Shown piece after piece: positions 16,724 through 25,123 of a DNA stretch of 64,000 nt (positions within the stretch are counted from its first letter, which is position 1; each line of letters opens with the position of its first letter). This stretch comes from Macrococcus brunensis (lineage in GTDB: Bacteria > Bacillota > Bacilli > Staphylococcales > Staphylococcaceae), in contig NZ_SCWA01000004.1 in assembly GCF_004359615.1 (NCBI RefSeq), positions 62,001-126,000 of the forward strand, read 5' to 3'. The notes under the pieces were generated by a model. The model worked only from the letters and a program-made list of their open reading frames with translations, did no database searches and was not told where the DNA came from. Made by a program: the position numbers and the translations under genes.

Positions 16724-17881
16724 ATGAACAGATCAACAGGTAAAATCCAGCTGCCACTTCAAACATTCAGTTTAATGGCAGGATTTATGGCATGGACGAT
16801 CATTGCACCATTACTGCCATTTATGTCTCAGGACTTCTCAATTCCTGAAAGTGAAAAAGCAATGATTTTAGCAATTCCCGTTATTTTAGGTTCCGTTCTT
16901 CGTATTCCAATGGGCTATTTCGCTAACTTAATCGGTGCAAGAAAAGTCTATCTATTCAGTTTAGTATTCCTGCTCGTACCGATATTCTTTTTAAGTGAAG
17001 CATCCTCTACAACAGCATTGATGATTGCAGGCTTGTTTCTTGGGATCGGCGGCGCGATTTTCTCTGTCGGTGTCACCAGCGTTCCCAAATATTATCCGAA
17101 AGAAAAACACGGATTTGCTAATGGTGTTTACGGGATGGGGAACTTAGGGACAGCAGTATCAGCCTTCGCAGCGCCCGCTATTGCGGCAAATATCGGCTGG
17201 AGCAACACTGTAAAGTCTTATTTAGTCGTGATGATTATTTTTGCACTGCTTAACTTCTTTTTAGGTGACAAAGATGAGCCGAAAGTCAAACAACCGTTGA
17301 TGCAGCAGATTAAAGGGGTGCTGCCAGACTATAAACTCTATTTACTCAGTTTCTGGTACTTCATTACCTTTGGTTCATTTGTCGCCTTCGGATTATTCCT
17401 GCCGAACTTCCTGGTCAATAACTTCCAGTTAGACAAAGTCGACGCGGGTATCCGTACAGGAACATTTATTGCACTTGCGACGTTCCTTCGTCCTGTTGGT
17501 GGGATGTTAGGAGACAAATTACGCGCGATGGATGCGCTGAAAGTGACTTTTATCGGTCTGATTATAGGCGCCGCGCTTTTATCTATCAACCATCAGATTT
17601 TCTTCTTTACAGCAGGCTGTCTGATTATCGCAGCATGTGCGGGTATCGGTAACGGGCTCATCTTCAAAATGGTTCCCTCATACTACACAACTGAAGTGGG
17701 GACAGTAAATGGTATTGTCTCAATGATGGGTGGTCTAGGTGGTTTCTTCCCGCCGCTGGTTATCGCAGCAGTAACAGCTGCATTTGGTACAAACAAGCTT
17801 GCTTTCTTCTTCCTCGCATTGTTTGGTATAATAGCTTTACTCACTATGATGTGGATGGATAAAAAAGAACAGAGGGTTTAA
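16724..17881 (+). CDS. narT: Nitrate/nitrite transporter NarT
   Basis: A 385-residue major facilitator with 12 predicted segments, of the NarK/NarT group that imports nitrate or exports nitrite. Family features include [13 protein letters not shown] after segment 2 and two glycine-rich nitrate-signature-like stretches, [23 protein letters not shown] (about residues 105-127) and [14 protein letters not shown] (about residues 328-341). ATG 16724 follows AAAGGTGA; an upstream in-frame start at 16634 lacks a ribosome site. It has its own promoter with NreC-type sites and is followed two bases later by moeB, so nitrate uptake and cofactor synthesis are probably cotranscribed. Confidence 0.94.
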   Translation: MNRSTGKIQLPLQTFSLMAGFMAWTIIAPLLPFMSQDFSIPESEKAMILAIPVILGSVLRIPMGYFANLIGARKVYLFSLVFLLVPIFFLSEASSTTALMIAGLFLGIGGAIFSVGVTSVPKYYPKEKHGFANGVYGMGNLGTAVSAFAAPAIAANIGWSNTVKSYLVVMIIFALLNFFLGDKDEPKVKQPLMQQIKGVLPDYKLYLLSFWYFITFGSFVAFGLFLPNFLVNNFQLDKVDAGIRTGTFIALATFLRPVGGMLGDKLRAMDALKVTFIGLIIGAALLSINHQIFFFTAGCLIIAACAGIGNGLIFKMVPSYYTTEVGTVNGIVSMMGGLGGFFPPLVIAAVTAAFGTNKLAFFFLALFGIIALLTMMWMDKKEQRV

Positions 17882-17883
17882 CT

Positions 17884-18879
17884 ATGAATCGCTATGACAG
17901 ACAGGAAAAATTTAAAGGCATCGGCCAGCAAGGGCAGGCATTAATCAAGGAAAAGACGGTCGGTATTATCGGCATTGGGGCGCTCGGCACGCACACTGCG
18001 AACACACTGGCCCGAGCCGGTGTCAAGAAACTGATTCTCGTCGACCGGGATTATATAGAAGCATCGAATCTGCAGCGCCAGACACTTTTCAATGAACAGC
18101 ATGCGGTGGATATGACGCCGAAAGTCATAGCGGCACGAGACGAGCTGCTGAAGATCAGATCAGACCTTCAAATAGAGACTTATATTGAACATTGCGATGC
18201 GCCGCTTTTAGAAGCGGCGTTTTCAGCATGTGATCTATTAATTGACGGCAGTGATAACTTCGATGTTCGTCAAATAATGAATGATTTCAGTTACCGCTAT
18301 CAGATTCCGTGGATATACGGGGCTTGTGTGGAATCTACTTATGCGGCATGCCCATTTATCCCGGGACTGACGCCATGCTTTAACTGTGTCATGGGCATAT
18401 TGCCGGTGATGAACCGGACATGTGATACTGTCGGGGTCATCGAACCTGCTGTAGGCCTGGCTACAAGCTATCAGGCGATGTATGCGCTGAAGATTCTGGC
18501 AGAAGAACCCATCGACCCGCGACTGATATTCGGTGATGTCTGGACGCTTGAACATAGCGCCATGAAGTACAGCAGGATGGGCGAGGCGAAGTGTCCGACA
18601 TGCGGCGAGCGACCGACGTATCCACATCTGCAGAGTAGAACGATTCAGACGATGCTCTGTGGTCGTGACACTGTACAGTTTGCTTCACCTGTTACCGACA
18701 TTACTCAATTGACTGAATTTCTATCAAAACTGAACATCCCATTTCAGGAGACACCTTACTTTGTGCGCTTCTTTGTCAATGATAAGCCGGTGATCTGGTT
18801 TAAAGGTGGCCGACTACTCGTTCATGAAGTGAAAACAGTCGCTGAAGGACAGAAGATCTATTATCAATTATTCGGATAG
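17884..18879 (+). CDS. moeB: Molybdopterin-synthase adenylyltransferase MoeB
   Basis: A 331-residue ThiF/MoeB/E1-like enzyme that adenylates the C-terminal glycine of MoaD. The nucleotide loop GIIGIGALGTHTANTLARAG is at about residues 29-48, followed by LVDRDYIEASNLQRQ with the catalytic Arg/Asp region. Two cysteine pairs that bind zinc are seen, CFNC near residue 168 and CPTCGE near residue 238. About 80 residues follow the E1 core, as in the staphylococcal protein. It starts two bases after narT. Confidence 0.93.
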   Translation: MNRYDRQEKFKGIGQQGQALIKEKTVGIIGIGALGTHTANTLARAGVKKLILVDRDYIEASNLQRQTLFNEQHAVDMTPKVIAARDELLKIRSDLQIETYIEHCDAPLLEAAFSACDLLIDGSDNFDVRQIMNDFSYRYQIPWIYGACVESTYAACPFIPGLTPCFNCVMGILPVMNRTCDTVGVIEPAVGLATSYQAMYALKILAEEPIDPRLIFGDVWTLEHSAMKYSRMGEAKCPTCGERPTYPHLQSRTIQTMLCGRDTVQFASPVTDITQLTEFLSKLNIPFQETPYFVRFFVNDKPVIWFKGGRLLVHEVKTVAEGQKIYYQLFG

Positions 18880-18889
18880 GGGGATTATG

Positions 18890-19375
18890 ATGCATACCAA
18901 TGATTATAGAGAGATAACAGCAGCCGTCATTACGGTCAGTGACACCCGTACAGAAGAGACGGATAAAGGAGGACAGGCTGTCATGGATCACCTGAAGGAT
19001 AGCAAAATAGAAACAGCGGTCTATCAGATAGTGAAGGATGACTTTGAAGAGATTCAGTCCGCTGTCACCGCTGCACTTAAACAAGTGGACGTCGTCATCA
19101 CAACGGGCGGTACAGGCGTCGCTAAGCGTGATGTGACGATAGAAGCGGTACGACCGCTGATGGACAAAGAAATGGAAGGCTTCGGAGAGATTTTTCGTTA
19201 CTTAAGCTACACGGAAGACGTAGGGACGAGAGCGATACTGTCTCGTGCATTCTGTGGTACAAAAGACCAGACAGTCGTCTTTTCGATACCAGGCTCTGTC
19301 GGTGCAGTGAATCTGGCAATGAAAAAGCTCATTACACAAGAAGTCTTTCACATTGTGCATGAGCTGAATAAATAA
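18890..19375 (+). CDS. moaB: Molybdenum cofactor biosynthesis protein MoaB
   Basis: A 161-residue protein of the MoaB/Mog family, which adenylates molybdopterin before metal insertion. Motifs are TVSDTRTEETDKGGQ (about residues 15-29), VVITTGGTGVAKRDVTIEA (about 66-84) and FSIPGSVGAVNLAM near the end. ATG 18890 is preferred over 18887 because GGGGGA is five bases upstream. It converges with moaC; the two stop codons abut with no room for a terminator, which is unusual. Confidence 0.93.
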   Translation: MHTNDYREITAAVITVSDTRTEETDKGGQAVMDHLKDSKIETAVYQIVKDDFEEIQSAVTAALKQVDVVITTGGTGVAKRDVTIEAVRPLMDKEMEGFGEIFRYLSYTEDVGTRAILSRAFCGTKDQTVVFSIPGSVGAVNLAMKKLITQEVFHIVHELNK

Positions 19376-19855
19376 TTAGCGGCTGAAGTCACCGTTTTTA
19401 CCGCCGGACTTGGACTGGAGGTAAGTCGGGCCGATGATCATCCCTTTATCGACTGCTTTTGTCATATCGTAGACTGTCAGTGCAGTAACAGAAGCACCGG
19501 TTAAGGCTTCCATCTCAACGCCTGTCAGTCCTTTTGTTTTGACGGTACAGGCAATCTGCAGAATGTAGCGGTCATCTGAGTTCTGCCAACTGAAGGAAAT
19601 ATCGATGCCGCTTAAGCTTAACGGATGACACATCGGTATAATGCGGGACGTGTCTTTCGCAGCCATAATACCGGCTACTTGCGCCACGGCGAGAACGTCA
19701 CCTTTCTTAGCGGTATGATTCGTAATCTGCTGGTAGATGACTTCATTTACTTCAATTGAGCTGATGGCAGTTGCCGTTCTGGATGTCACTTCTTTATCAG
19801 AGACATCAACCATACGGGCACGTCCTTCGTCATTGAAATGTGTTAATTGATTCAT
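19376..19855 (-). CDS. moaC: Cyclic pyranopterin monophosphate synthase MoaC
   Basis: A 159-residue enzyme that works with MoaA in the first step of molybdenum cofactor synthesis. Visible signatures are [13 protein letters not shown] (about residues 26-38), [19 protein letters not shown] (about residues 61-79, with the catalytic His/Cys region) and [20 protein letters not shown] (about 110-129). ATG 19855 has AAAGGGTG at good distance; the in-frame GTG 19864 lies within that ribosome site. It is the only gene of the cluster on the minus strand and diverges from moeA. Confidence 0.95.
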   Translation of the reverse strand: MNQLTHFNDEGRARMVDVSDKEVTSRTATAISSIEVNEVIYQQITNHTAKKGDVLAVAQVAGIMAAKDTSRIIPMCHPLSLSGIDISFSWQNSDDRYILQIACTVKTKGLTGVEMEALTGASVTALTVYDMTKAVDKGMIIGPTYLQSKSGGKNGDFSR

Positions 19856-19914
19856 TCGCTTCACCCTTTCGTTTATAATTATTATAGCTTATCAGTAAAG
19901 AAAGTGGGATGACT
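19856..19914. promoter_or_regulatory. Divergent promoter region between moaC and moeA
   Basis: The 59-base gap is AT-rich and holds TATAAT (19874-19879) on the plus strand and a possible TTTACT...TATAAA pair on the minus strand. The gap is barely large enough for two promoters, so moaC and moeA are probably controlled together. Weak evidence. Confidence 0.35.
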
Positions 19915-21159
19915 ATGCTGGAAAAAAGAACGCCGCTCAATGTGCAGGAAGCCATTGAACGCTGTATAAATAAAAGTCAGAAAATGCTGATAGTAGATAT
20001 TTCGATTGACGACAGTCTCGGCTATTATCTTGCGGAAGATATCATCGCGACATATGATATTCCGATGTTTGATAAGTCGCCGTATGATGGCTATGCCATC
20101 AGAAGTGCAGCTTCCAAAGGCGCAAGCGGAGATAACCGGCTGTCATTTAAAAAAATCGATCATATAGGTGCTGGAGCAGTCAGTGAATCTGTACTGTCAG
20201 ACAATGAAGCAGTGCGCATTATGACAGGTGCACAGATTCCTGAGGGCGCAGATGCAGTCGTCATGCTTGAGCAGACAGTTGAGACAGACGATGGCTTCAC
20301 GCTGCGTAAATCTTTTGAATCGGGCGAAAATATCTCAAAACAGGGCGAGGAATGTACAAAAGGTGAAGTTGTTCTGACAGCAGGCACAAAAATCACGCCA
20401 GGTGTTATTGCCGTCCTTGCTACTTTTTCCTATCAGTCGGTTAAAGTCAGACGAAAACCGACTGTTGCTTTAATCGCGACAGGGAGTGAACTGGCCGCAC
20501 CGGATGAAGAACTGGCTCCCGGGAAAATACGCAATTCAAATGGACCGATGATAGCGGGTCTTCTGCATGATATGGCAATTGAAACGGAAAGTTACCGCGT
20601 AACAGAAGACCATTATGAGCATCTTCTGGCAATCGTTGAAGAAGCGCTCAGTCAGCATGATATTGTCATCACAACGGGCGGGGTTTCTGTCGGTGACTTC
20701 GACTTTATGCCAGCTATTTACAAGGCATTGTCAGCAGAAGTCCTGTTCAATAAAGTGGCCATGCGTCCGGGCAGTGTCACAACAGTTGCTGCGAAAGGCA
20801 GTCAGCTGCTGTTCGGCCTCTCTGGTAATCCGAGTGCCTGCTACTCCGGTTTTGAACTGTTTGCGAAGCCTGCGCTTAAAGAAATGATGGGCGCAGCAGA
20901 CGTTCACGCTCCCGTCATCAAAGCACGACTTTCGTCTGACTTTACGAAAGCTAATCCTTTCACACGTTTTATCCGTGCAGAGCTGGATATCGTGAGCGGC
21001 ACTGTGCGTCCTGCCGGCTTCAATAAAAGTAATGCAGTGATTGCGATTGCTCGAAGTAACAGTATGATTATTCTGCCGGGCGGAACAAGAGGATTTAAAG
21101 AAGGCGACTTAGTGGACGTCATGGTGACACGTCTGTCTGATGTGGGGTACACATGGTAA
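19915..21159 (+). CDS. moeA: Molybdopterin molybdenumtransferase MoeA
   Basis: A 414-residue enzyme that inserts molybdate into adenylated molybdopterin. Domain order is an N-terminal linker (FDKSPYDGYAIRS near residue 58), a domain with RIMTGAQIPEGADAVVMLE (about residues 101-119), the MoCF domain with IVITTGGVSVGDFDFMP (about residues 248-264) and AMRPGSVTT, then the C-terminal domain. The length is normal. ATG 19915 is chosen since AAGTGGG lies seven bases upstream; ATG 19909 is too close. Its end overlaps mobB by seven bases. Confidence 0.95.
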   Translation: MLEKRTPLNVQEAIERCINKSQKMLIVDISIDDSLGYYLAEDIIATYDIPMFDKSPYDGYAIRSAASKGASGDNRLSFKKIDHIGAGAVSESVLSDNEAVRIMTGAQIPEGADAVVMLEQTVETDDGFTLRKSFESGENISKQGEECTKGEVVLTAGTKITPGVIAVLATFSYQSVKVRRKPTVALIATGSELAAPDEELAPGKIRNSNGPMIAGLLHDMAIETESYRVTEDHYEHLLAIVEEALSQHDIVITTGGVSVGDFDFMPAIYKALSAEVLFNKVAMRPGSVTTVAAKGSQLLFGLSGNPSACYSGFELFAKPALKEMMGAADVHAPVIKARLSSDFTKANPFTRFIRAELDIVSGTVRPAGFNKSNAVIAIARSNSMIILPGGTRGFKEGDLVDVMVTRLSDVGYTW

Positions 21160-21593
21160 AAATACTGCAAGTCGTCGGCTATAAGAAAAGTGGTAAGACG
21201 ACAGTGGTCAATCAGCTTATCTTAGCTGCCAAAGCACAAGGCATGACGGTCAGTGTCATTAAGCATCATGGTGATAAGTCCGGACAGGAAATCGATATTC
21301 CGCTGAAAAGAGATCATATTACCTTTATGACAAGCGGTGCGGATGAAAGTATTGTTGAAGGCTATGACTATGTTCATAAACTGTCGAAACCCAAGTCACT
21401 TGAACGTATCATTGCAGAAGATGTTACATCATCACCTGATCTGATTTTAATCGAAGGATACAAAGAGGCTGACTATGATAAACTAGTATTACTCAGAGAT
21501 TCAGCAGATTATGAATTGCTGGAACTTAAGAATATCATATGCACCATTAAGACAGAGGACATTTCATTGACTGATTTCAGTCAATTTTTATAA
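21153..21593 (+). CDS. mobB: Molybdopterin-guanine dinucleotide biosynthesis adaptor MobB
   Basis: A 146-residue P-loop GTPase that assists MobA in attaching GMP to molybdopterin. The Walker A motif GYKKSGKTT is at residues 9-17, followed by SVIKHHGDKSG, and LILIEGYKEADYDKLV (about residues 98-113) gives the second conserved motif. The start lies inside the end of moeA and the gene is followed 12 bases later by moaE. It belongs to the moeA-mobB-moaE-moaD-mobA-moaA run. Confidence 0.92.
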   Translation: MVKILQVVGYKKSGKTTVVNQLILAAKAQGMTVSVIKHHGDKSGQEIDIPLKRDHITFMTSGADESIVEGYDYVHKLSKPKSLERIIAEDVTSSPDLILIEGYKEADYDKLVLLRDSADYELLELKNIICTIKTEDISLTDFSQFL

Positions 21594-21605
21594 AGGATGA
21601 AGCAC

Positions 21606-22052
21606 ATGAAGCAGTTTGAAGTAGTAGAATATGAATTGATTCCGGATGACTACCGGCTTTTTACAGTGAATCCTAAACAGGGTGCTGTCTGTTTATTTGT
21701 CGGTATCGTCCGCGAGTGGACAAAAGGTATCCGTACAGAATATCTGCACTACGAAGCATACGTGCCTATGGCGGAGAAGAAACTCGCTGAAATCGGAGAC
21801 GAGATCAACGACAGATGGCCGGGCACAGTTGTCAGTATCGGACACCGCATCGGTGCGCTGGATATCTCTGATATTGCTGTCGTCATCGCTGTTTCGTCAC
21901 CGCACAGAAAAGACAGCTATGCCGCAAATGAATATGCGATAGAACGTATTAAAGAGGTCGTGCCTATCTGGAAGAAAGAAATCTGGGAAGACGGCGAGGA
22001 ATGGATAGGCGGCCAGCGGGGCTATCATTCTTCTTATAAGGAGGAACAATGA
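21606..22052 (+). CDS. moaE: Molybdopterin synthase catalytic subunit MoaE
   Basis: A 148-residue large subunit of molybdopterin synthase, which adds two sulfurs from MoaD thiocarboxylate to precursor Z. Motifs are CLFVGIVREWTKG (about residues 29-41), YEAYVPMAEKKLAEI, HRIGALDISDIAVVIAVSSPHR (about 83-104) and the catalytic PIWKKEIWEDGEEW near residue 122. ATG 21606 is used because AAAGGATGA (21592-21600) is then correctly spaced; ATG 21597 overlaps it. It shares one base with moaD. Confidence 0.95.
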   Translation: MKQFEVVEYELIPDDYRLFTVNPKQGAVCLFVGIVREWTKGIRTEYLHYEAYVPMAEKKLAEIGDEINDRWPGTVVSIGHRIGALDISDIAVVIAVSSPHRKDSYAANEYAIERIKEVVPIWKKEIWEDGEEWIGGQRGYHSSYKEEQ

Positions 22053-22285
22053 TGAAAGTCTTATACTTTGCCCATACGAAAGAAATCGTTGACCGGAGAG
22101 AAGACCAGTTCACGTTTTCTGAACCGATCAGCGTCAAAGCATTTCGTGAACACCTGTACATGACGTACCCGAAACTGCAGAGTGAGAAGTTTCAGGTGGC
22201 TGTCAATGAGGAGTTCGTGAAAGAAACAGACCTTATTATGCCGTATGACACAGTAGCTCTCATTCCACCTGTGAGTGGTGGATGA
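22052..22285 (+). CDS. moaD: Molybdopterin synthase sulfur carrier MoaD
   Basis: A 77-residue ubiquitin-like protein ending in PPVSGG, the double glycine that is adenylated by MoeB and turned into a thiocarboxylate. The start at ATG 22052 has AAGGAGG seven bases upstream and gives the N-terminus MKVLYFA seen in staphylococci; ATG 22049 is only four bases from it. It overlaps moaE by one base and mobA by four, as expected for subunits of one complex. Confidence 0.94.
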   Translation: MKVLYFAHTKEIVDRREDQFTFSEPISVKAFREHLYMTYPKLQSEKFQVAVNEEFVKETDLIMPYDTVALIPPVSGG

Positions 22286-22833
22286 TTGGGGTCATACTCG
22301 CTGGCGGTGAATCGCGCAGATTCGGCAGCCAGAAGGCCTTGTACGAGCTGGAAGGCAAGCCGTTCTATCAGCATGTTTATGACACGCTTGTGGCCAGCAG
22401 TCAGTTCGAGCAGGTCGTCATCAATACAAATGCGCAGCTGAAAGATGCCTTCAAACAGGAGGTCATAGTGGATGACAGCCGCTATCAGGGTCTCGGCCCT
22501 ATGGCAGGTATTTATACAGTGATGGCTGCAGTGCCGGATGACGCTTATTTTGTCGTTTCTGTTGATACGCCTTTTCTGACGACGGAAGCTGTGAATTATC
22601 TGATTGAACATTTCCAGGGGAATACGACTGTCTACCGGGATTATGAGCAGATTCACGCGACAATTGGTATTTATCCGCACAAATTAAAAAAGACGATTAA
22701 ACAATATTTAGATCATAGAGACCTTAGACTGAGAGCATTGTTTGACGAAGAAACAACTTATATAGATGTAAGTGCAGTACCGGGTCATTGGTACCAAAAC
22801 ATCAACAGACCGGAGGATTTGAAAGGAGTGTGA
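22282..22833 (+). CDS. mobA: Molybdenum cofactor guanylyltransferase MobA
   Basis: A 183-residue nucleotidyltransferase that joins GMP to molybdenum-molybdopterin to form MGD, the form needed by NarG. The GTP-binding loop [15 protein letters not shown] is at residues 6-20, then [12 protein letters not shown] and VSVDTPFL (about residues 93-100, metal-binding Asp). Its ATG overlaps the moaD stop by four bases, and moaA follows four bases after its own stop. Confidence 0.94.
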   Translation: MIGVILAGGESRRFGSQKALYELEGKPFYQHVYDTLVASSQFEQVVINTNAQLKDAFKQEVIVDDSRYQGLGPMAGIYTVMAAVPDDAYFVVSVDTPFLTTEAVNYLIEHFQGNTTVYRDYEQIHATIGIYPHKLKKTIKQYLDHRDLRLRALFDEETTYIDVSAVPGHWYQNINRPEDLKGV

Positions 22834-22837
22834 AGGC

Positions 22838-23851
22838 ATGACAGAACAAATAACAGATAAGCTGGGGCGGCCAATCAGGGACTTAAGAATCTCAGTAACA
22901 GACCGCTGTAACTTCCGCTGTACTTACTGTATGCCAAAAGAAATATTTGGTGATGATTATGTCTTTATGCCAAAAGATGAATTACTCTCCTTTGAAGAAC
23001 TCATCAGAATTGCACGTCAGTATGCGGCTCTCGGCGTTAAGAAAATCAGACTGACTGGCGGTGAACCGCTGTTACGACGTGATTTACCACTGTTAATCCG
23101 GGAACTGAACGAGATTCCAGGTATTGAAGATATCGGACTGACAACGAATGGTCTTCTTCTGAAAAAACATGGACAGGCACTGTATGATGCAGGCCTCAGA
23201 AGGTTGAACGTCAGCCTGGATGCCCTTGATGAAACATTTGAAGCGGTGAACGGCCGGGGCATTAAAGCAGATACTATACTCGAACAGATTGATTACGCGA
23301 AAAGTCTCGGCTTTGATATTAAAGTCAACATGGTGATTCAAAAAGGAATGAATGAGCATCAGATGGCGCCGATGGTCGAGTATTTCAGAGACAAAGAAAT
23401 TACACTGAGATTTATCGAGTTCATGGATGTCGGCAACGATAATGGCTGGAACTTCGATAAAGTCATTACGAAAGATGAAATGATTGACCAGCTGACAGAA
23501 ACATTTGATATACAACCTGTGCCGCCTAAATATTTCGGGGAAGTCGCAAAATATTATCAGCATGTTAATGGCGCAAAACTTGGGTTCATCACCAGTGTCT
23601 CGGAATCATTCTGTTCCAGCTGTACACGGGTCAGACTCAGTTCAGACGGCAAGATTTTCGGCTGTCTGTTTGCGACAGGTGGCTTTGATCTGAAACAGTT
23701 TATCAGACAAGGTGTCACAGACGAAGCATTGCGCGAGCAACTGATTCAGTTGTGGTCAAAACGCAGTGACCGTTATTCAGATGAACGGACAGAAGAAACC
23801 GTTAAAAATAGACAGAAAAAGAAAATAAATATGAATTATATTGGAGGCTAA
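22838..23851 (+). CDS. moaA: GTP 3',8-cyclase MoaA
   Basis: A 337-residue radical-SAM enzyme that rearranges GTP in the first step of molybdenum cofactor synthesis. The N-terminal cluster is C-x3-C-x2-C in CNFRCTYCM (about residues 24-32), [12 protein letters not shown] follows at about residue 69, and the second cluster is C-x2-C-x13-C in [18 protein letters not shown] (about residues 262-279). The protein ends in GG as in other MoaA. It closes the molybdenum cofactor operon, and its stop lies in the terminator loop. Confidence 0.97.
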   Translation: MTEQITDKLGRPIRDLRISVTDRCNFRCTYCMPKEIFGDDYVFMPKDELLSFEELIRIARQYAALGVKKIRLTGGEPLLRRDLPLLIRELNEIPGIEDIGLTTNGLLLKKHGQALYDAGLRRLNVSLDALDETFEAVNGRGIKADTILEQIDYAKSLGFDIKVNMVIQKGMNEHQMAPMVEYFRDKEITLRFIEFMDVGNDNGWNFDKVITKDEMIDQLTETFDIQPVPPKYFGEVAKYYQHVNGAKLGFITSVSESFCSSCTRVRLSSDGKIFGCLFATGGFDLKQFIRQGVTDEALREQLIQLWSKRSDRYSDERTEETVKNRQKKKINMNYIGG

Positions 23852-23865
23852 GGCCTCTTTTTTTA
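23844..23865 (+). terminator. Rho-independent terminator after moaA
   Basis: A short stem GAGGC / GCCTC with a 4-base loop, made partly of the last codons of moaA, is followed by TTTTTTT. Confidence 0.8.
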
Positions 23866-23929
23866 TTATATTCATATAGTGACACCGAGTTTTAGAAGTT
23901 TAATTTATCTTAATTAAATATTTAATCTA

Positions 23930-24010
23930 TATAATAATATAGTAAATAGTAGCTGTTATTAGTATCAGGTATAAATTACCTGTGCTATTCATGTCAAATG
24001 AGTGTATAAT
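23930..24010 (+). promoter_or_regulatory. Desaturase promoter region with FapR-like box
   Basis: Two TATAAT hexamers are present (23930-23935 and 24005-24010), both with poor -35 sequences. Between them, ATTAGTATCAGGTATAAAT (23958-23976) resembles the FapR box of Firmicute lipid genes (TTAGTACC-type dyad). An overlapping perfect repeat CAGGTA-5-TACCTG spans 23966-23982. The FapR reading is inference. Confidence 0.45.
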
Positions 24011-24090
24011 AGAGAAGTAATCTAGCTGATTTTATTTCTGTTATTTCCATCACAGTATCACGGTTTCATATTATTTTTTTGAGGTGAATT

Positions 24091-25089
24091 ATGGAAAGAG
24101 AAAAAAAGTTACAGCTTAGAAAGTCAGTTAAGCCTTACGAACAGACCAGCCTTCAGATCAGTACGATTCAGATTCTGAATACATTGGTACCTTATATTCT
24201 ACTGATTGTAATCGGATTCCTACTATATAATGTCCATCCTATTCTGTCAGTTCTGTGTGGTACGATCGGCGCTTTCTTTCTGGTCCGCAGTTTCATTATT
24301 TTTCACGACTGTACACATGGCTCGTTCTTCAAGAACAAGCAAGCCAACAAGATTCTTGGCAATATTACAGGTTTTCTGACGTTATTTCCATATGAGAAGT
24401 GGCGCAGGGAACATATCACGCATCACGCGACAAGCGGTAACCTTGATAAAAAAGGTACCGGCGACATCTGGATGATGACCATTGAAGAGTATAAGGAGGC
24501 AACGCCTGCTAAACGTCTGGCATACCGCCTTTATCGCCATCCATTTGTGATGTTTGTACTTGGGCCTATCTATCTGCTCTTCATCACTAATCGTGTCAAT
24601 GTGAAAGATGCGAAGTCAGCAGAAAGACGGAATACACATCTTCATAATTTAGCGGTTATCGTTATCTATGGTCTGCTGATCTATTTACTCGGACCAGCGC
24701 GATTCTTCAGTGTGATGGGGCCTGTCCTGTTTATTGGAGGGATGCTCGGTATCTGGATGTTCTATATCCAGCATACATTTGAGGATTCATATTTTGAAGA
24801 TGAAAGCCAGTGGGATTACGTTAAAGCAGCAGTAGAAGGCAGCTCATACTACCGACTCCCTAAACTGTTTCAATGGCTGACAGGGAATATCGGCTATCAT
24901 CACGTACATCACTTAAGTCCGAGAATACCGAATTATATGCTTGAGAAAGCACATAATGAAGTGACACCTCTGCAGCATGCGACGACGATCGGTATCCGTA
25001 AAAGTTTCGAGTCTCTAAAATACAAACTGTATGATCCGGAACAGAAGCGTTTCATCACATTCAGTGAATATAAAAGATTCGCTAAATAA
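24091..25089 (+). CDS. Membrane fatty-acid desaturase
   Basis: A 332-residue integral membrane di-iron desaturase. The three histidine boxes are in the usual order: HDCTHGS (about residues 73-79), HITHHA (about 108-113) and HHVHHL (about 270-275). Two pairs of hydrophobic segments flank them (about residues 28-72 and 190-232). It introduces a double bond into membrane acyl chains, with electrons from a ferredoxin/flavodoxin, and so adjusts membrane fluidity. The family resembles Bacillus Des; Staphylococcus aureus lacks it. It has its own promoter region and terminator, and no linked two-component sensor (DesKR) is seen. Confidence 0.88.
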   Translation: MEREKKLQLRKSVKPYEQTSLQISTIQILNTLVPYILLIVIGFLLYNVHPILSVLCGTIGAFFLVRSFIIFHDCTHGSFFKNKQANKILGNITGFLTLFPYEKWRREHITHHATSGNLDKKGTGDIWMMTIEEYKEATPAKRLAYRLYRHPFVMFVLGPIYLLFITNRVNVKDAKSAERRNTHLHNLAVIVIYGLLIYLLGPARFFSVMGPVLFIGGMLGIWMFYIQHTFEDSYFEDESQWDYVKAAVEGSSYYRLPKLFQWLTGNIGYHHVHHLSPRIPNYMLEKAHNEVTPLQHATTIGIRKSFESLKYKLYDPEQKRFITFSEYKRFAK

Positions 25090-25090
25090 C

Positions 25091-25120
25091 AAGAACCCTT
25101 ACCAGCTGGTAAGGGTTCTT
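25091..25120. terminator. Bidirectional terminator between the desaturase and MFS genes
   Basis: A perfect 30-base palindrome, centred at 25105/25106, starts AAGAACCCTTACCAG and ends in its complement. It lies between converging genes. T runs are short on both sides. Confidence 0.75.
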
Positions 25121-25123
25121 CGT

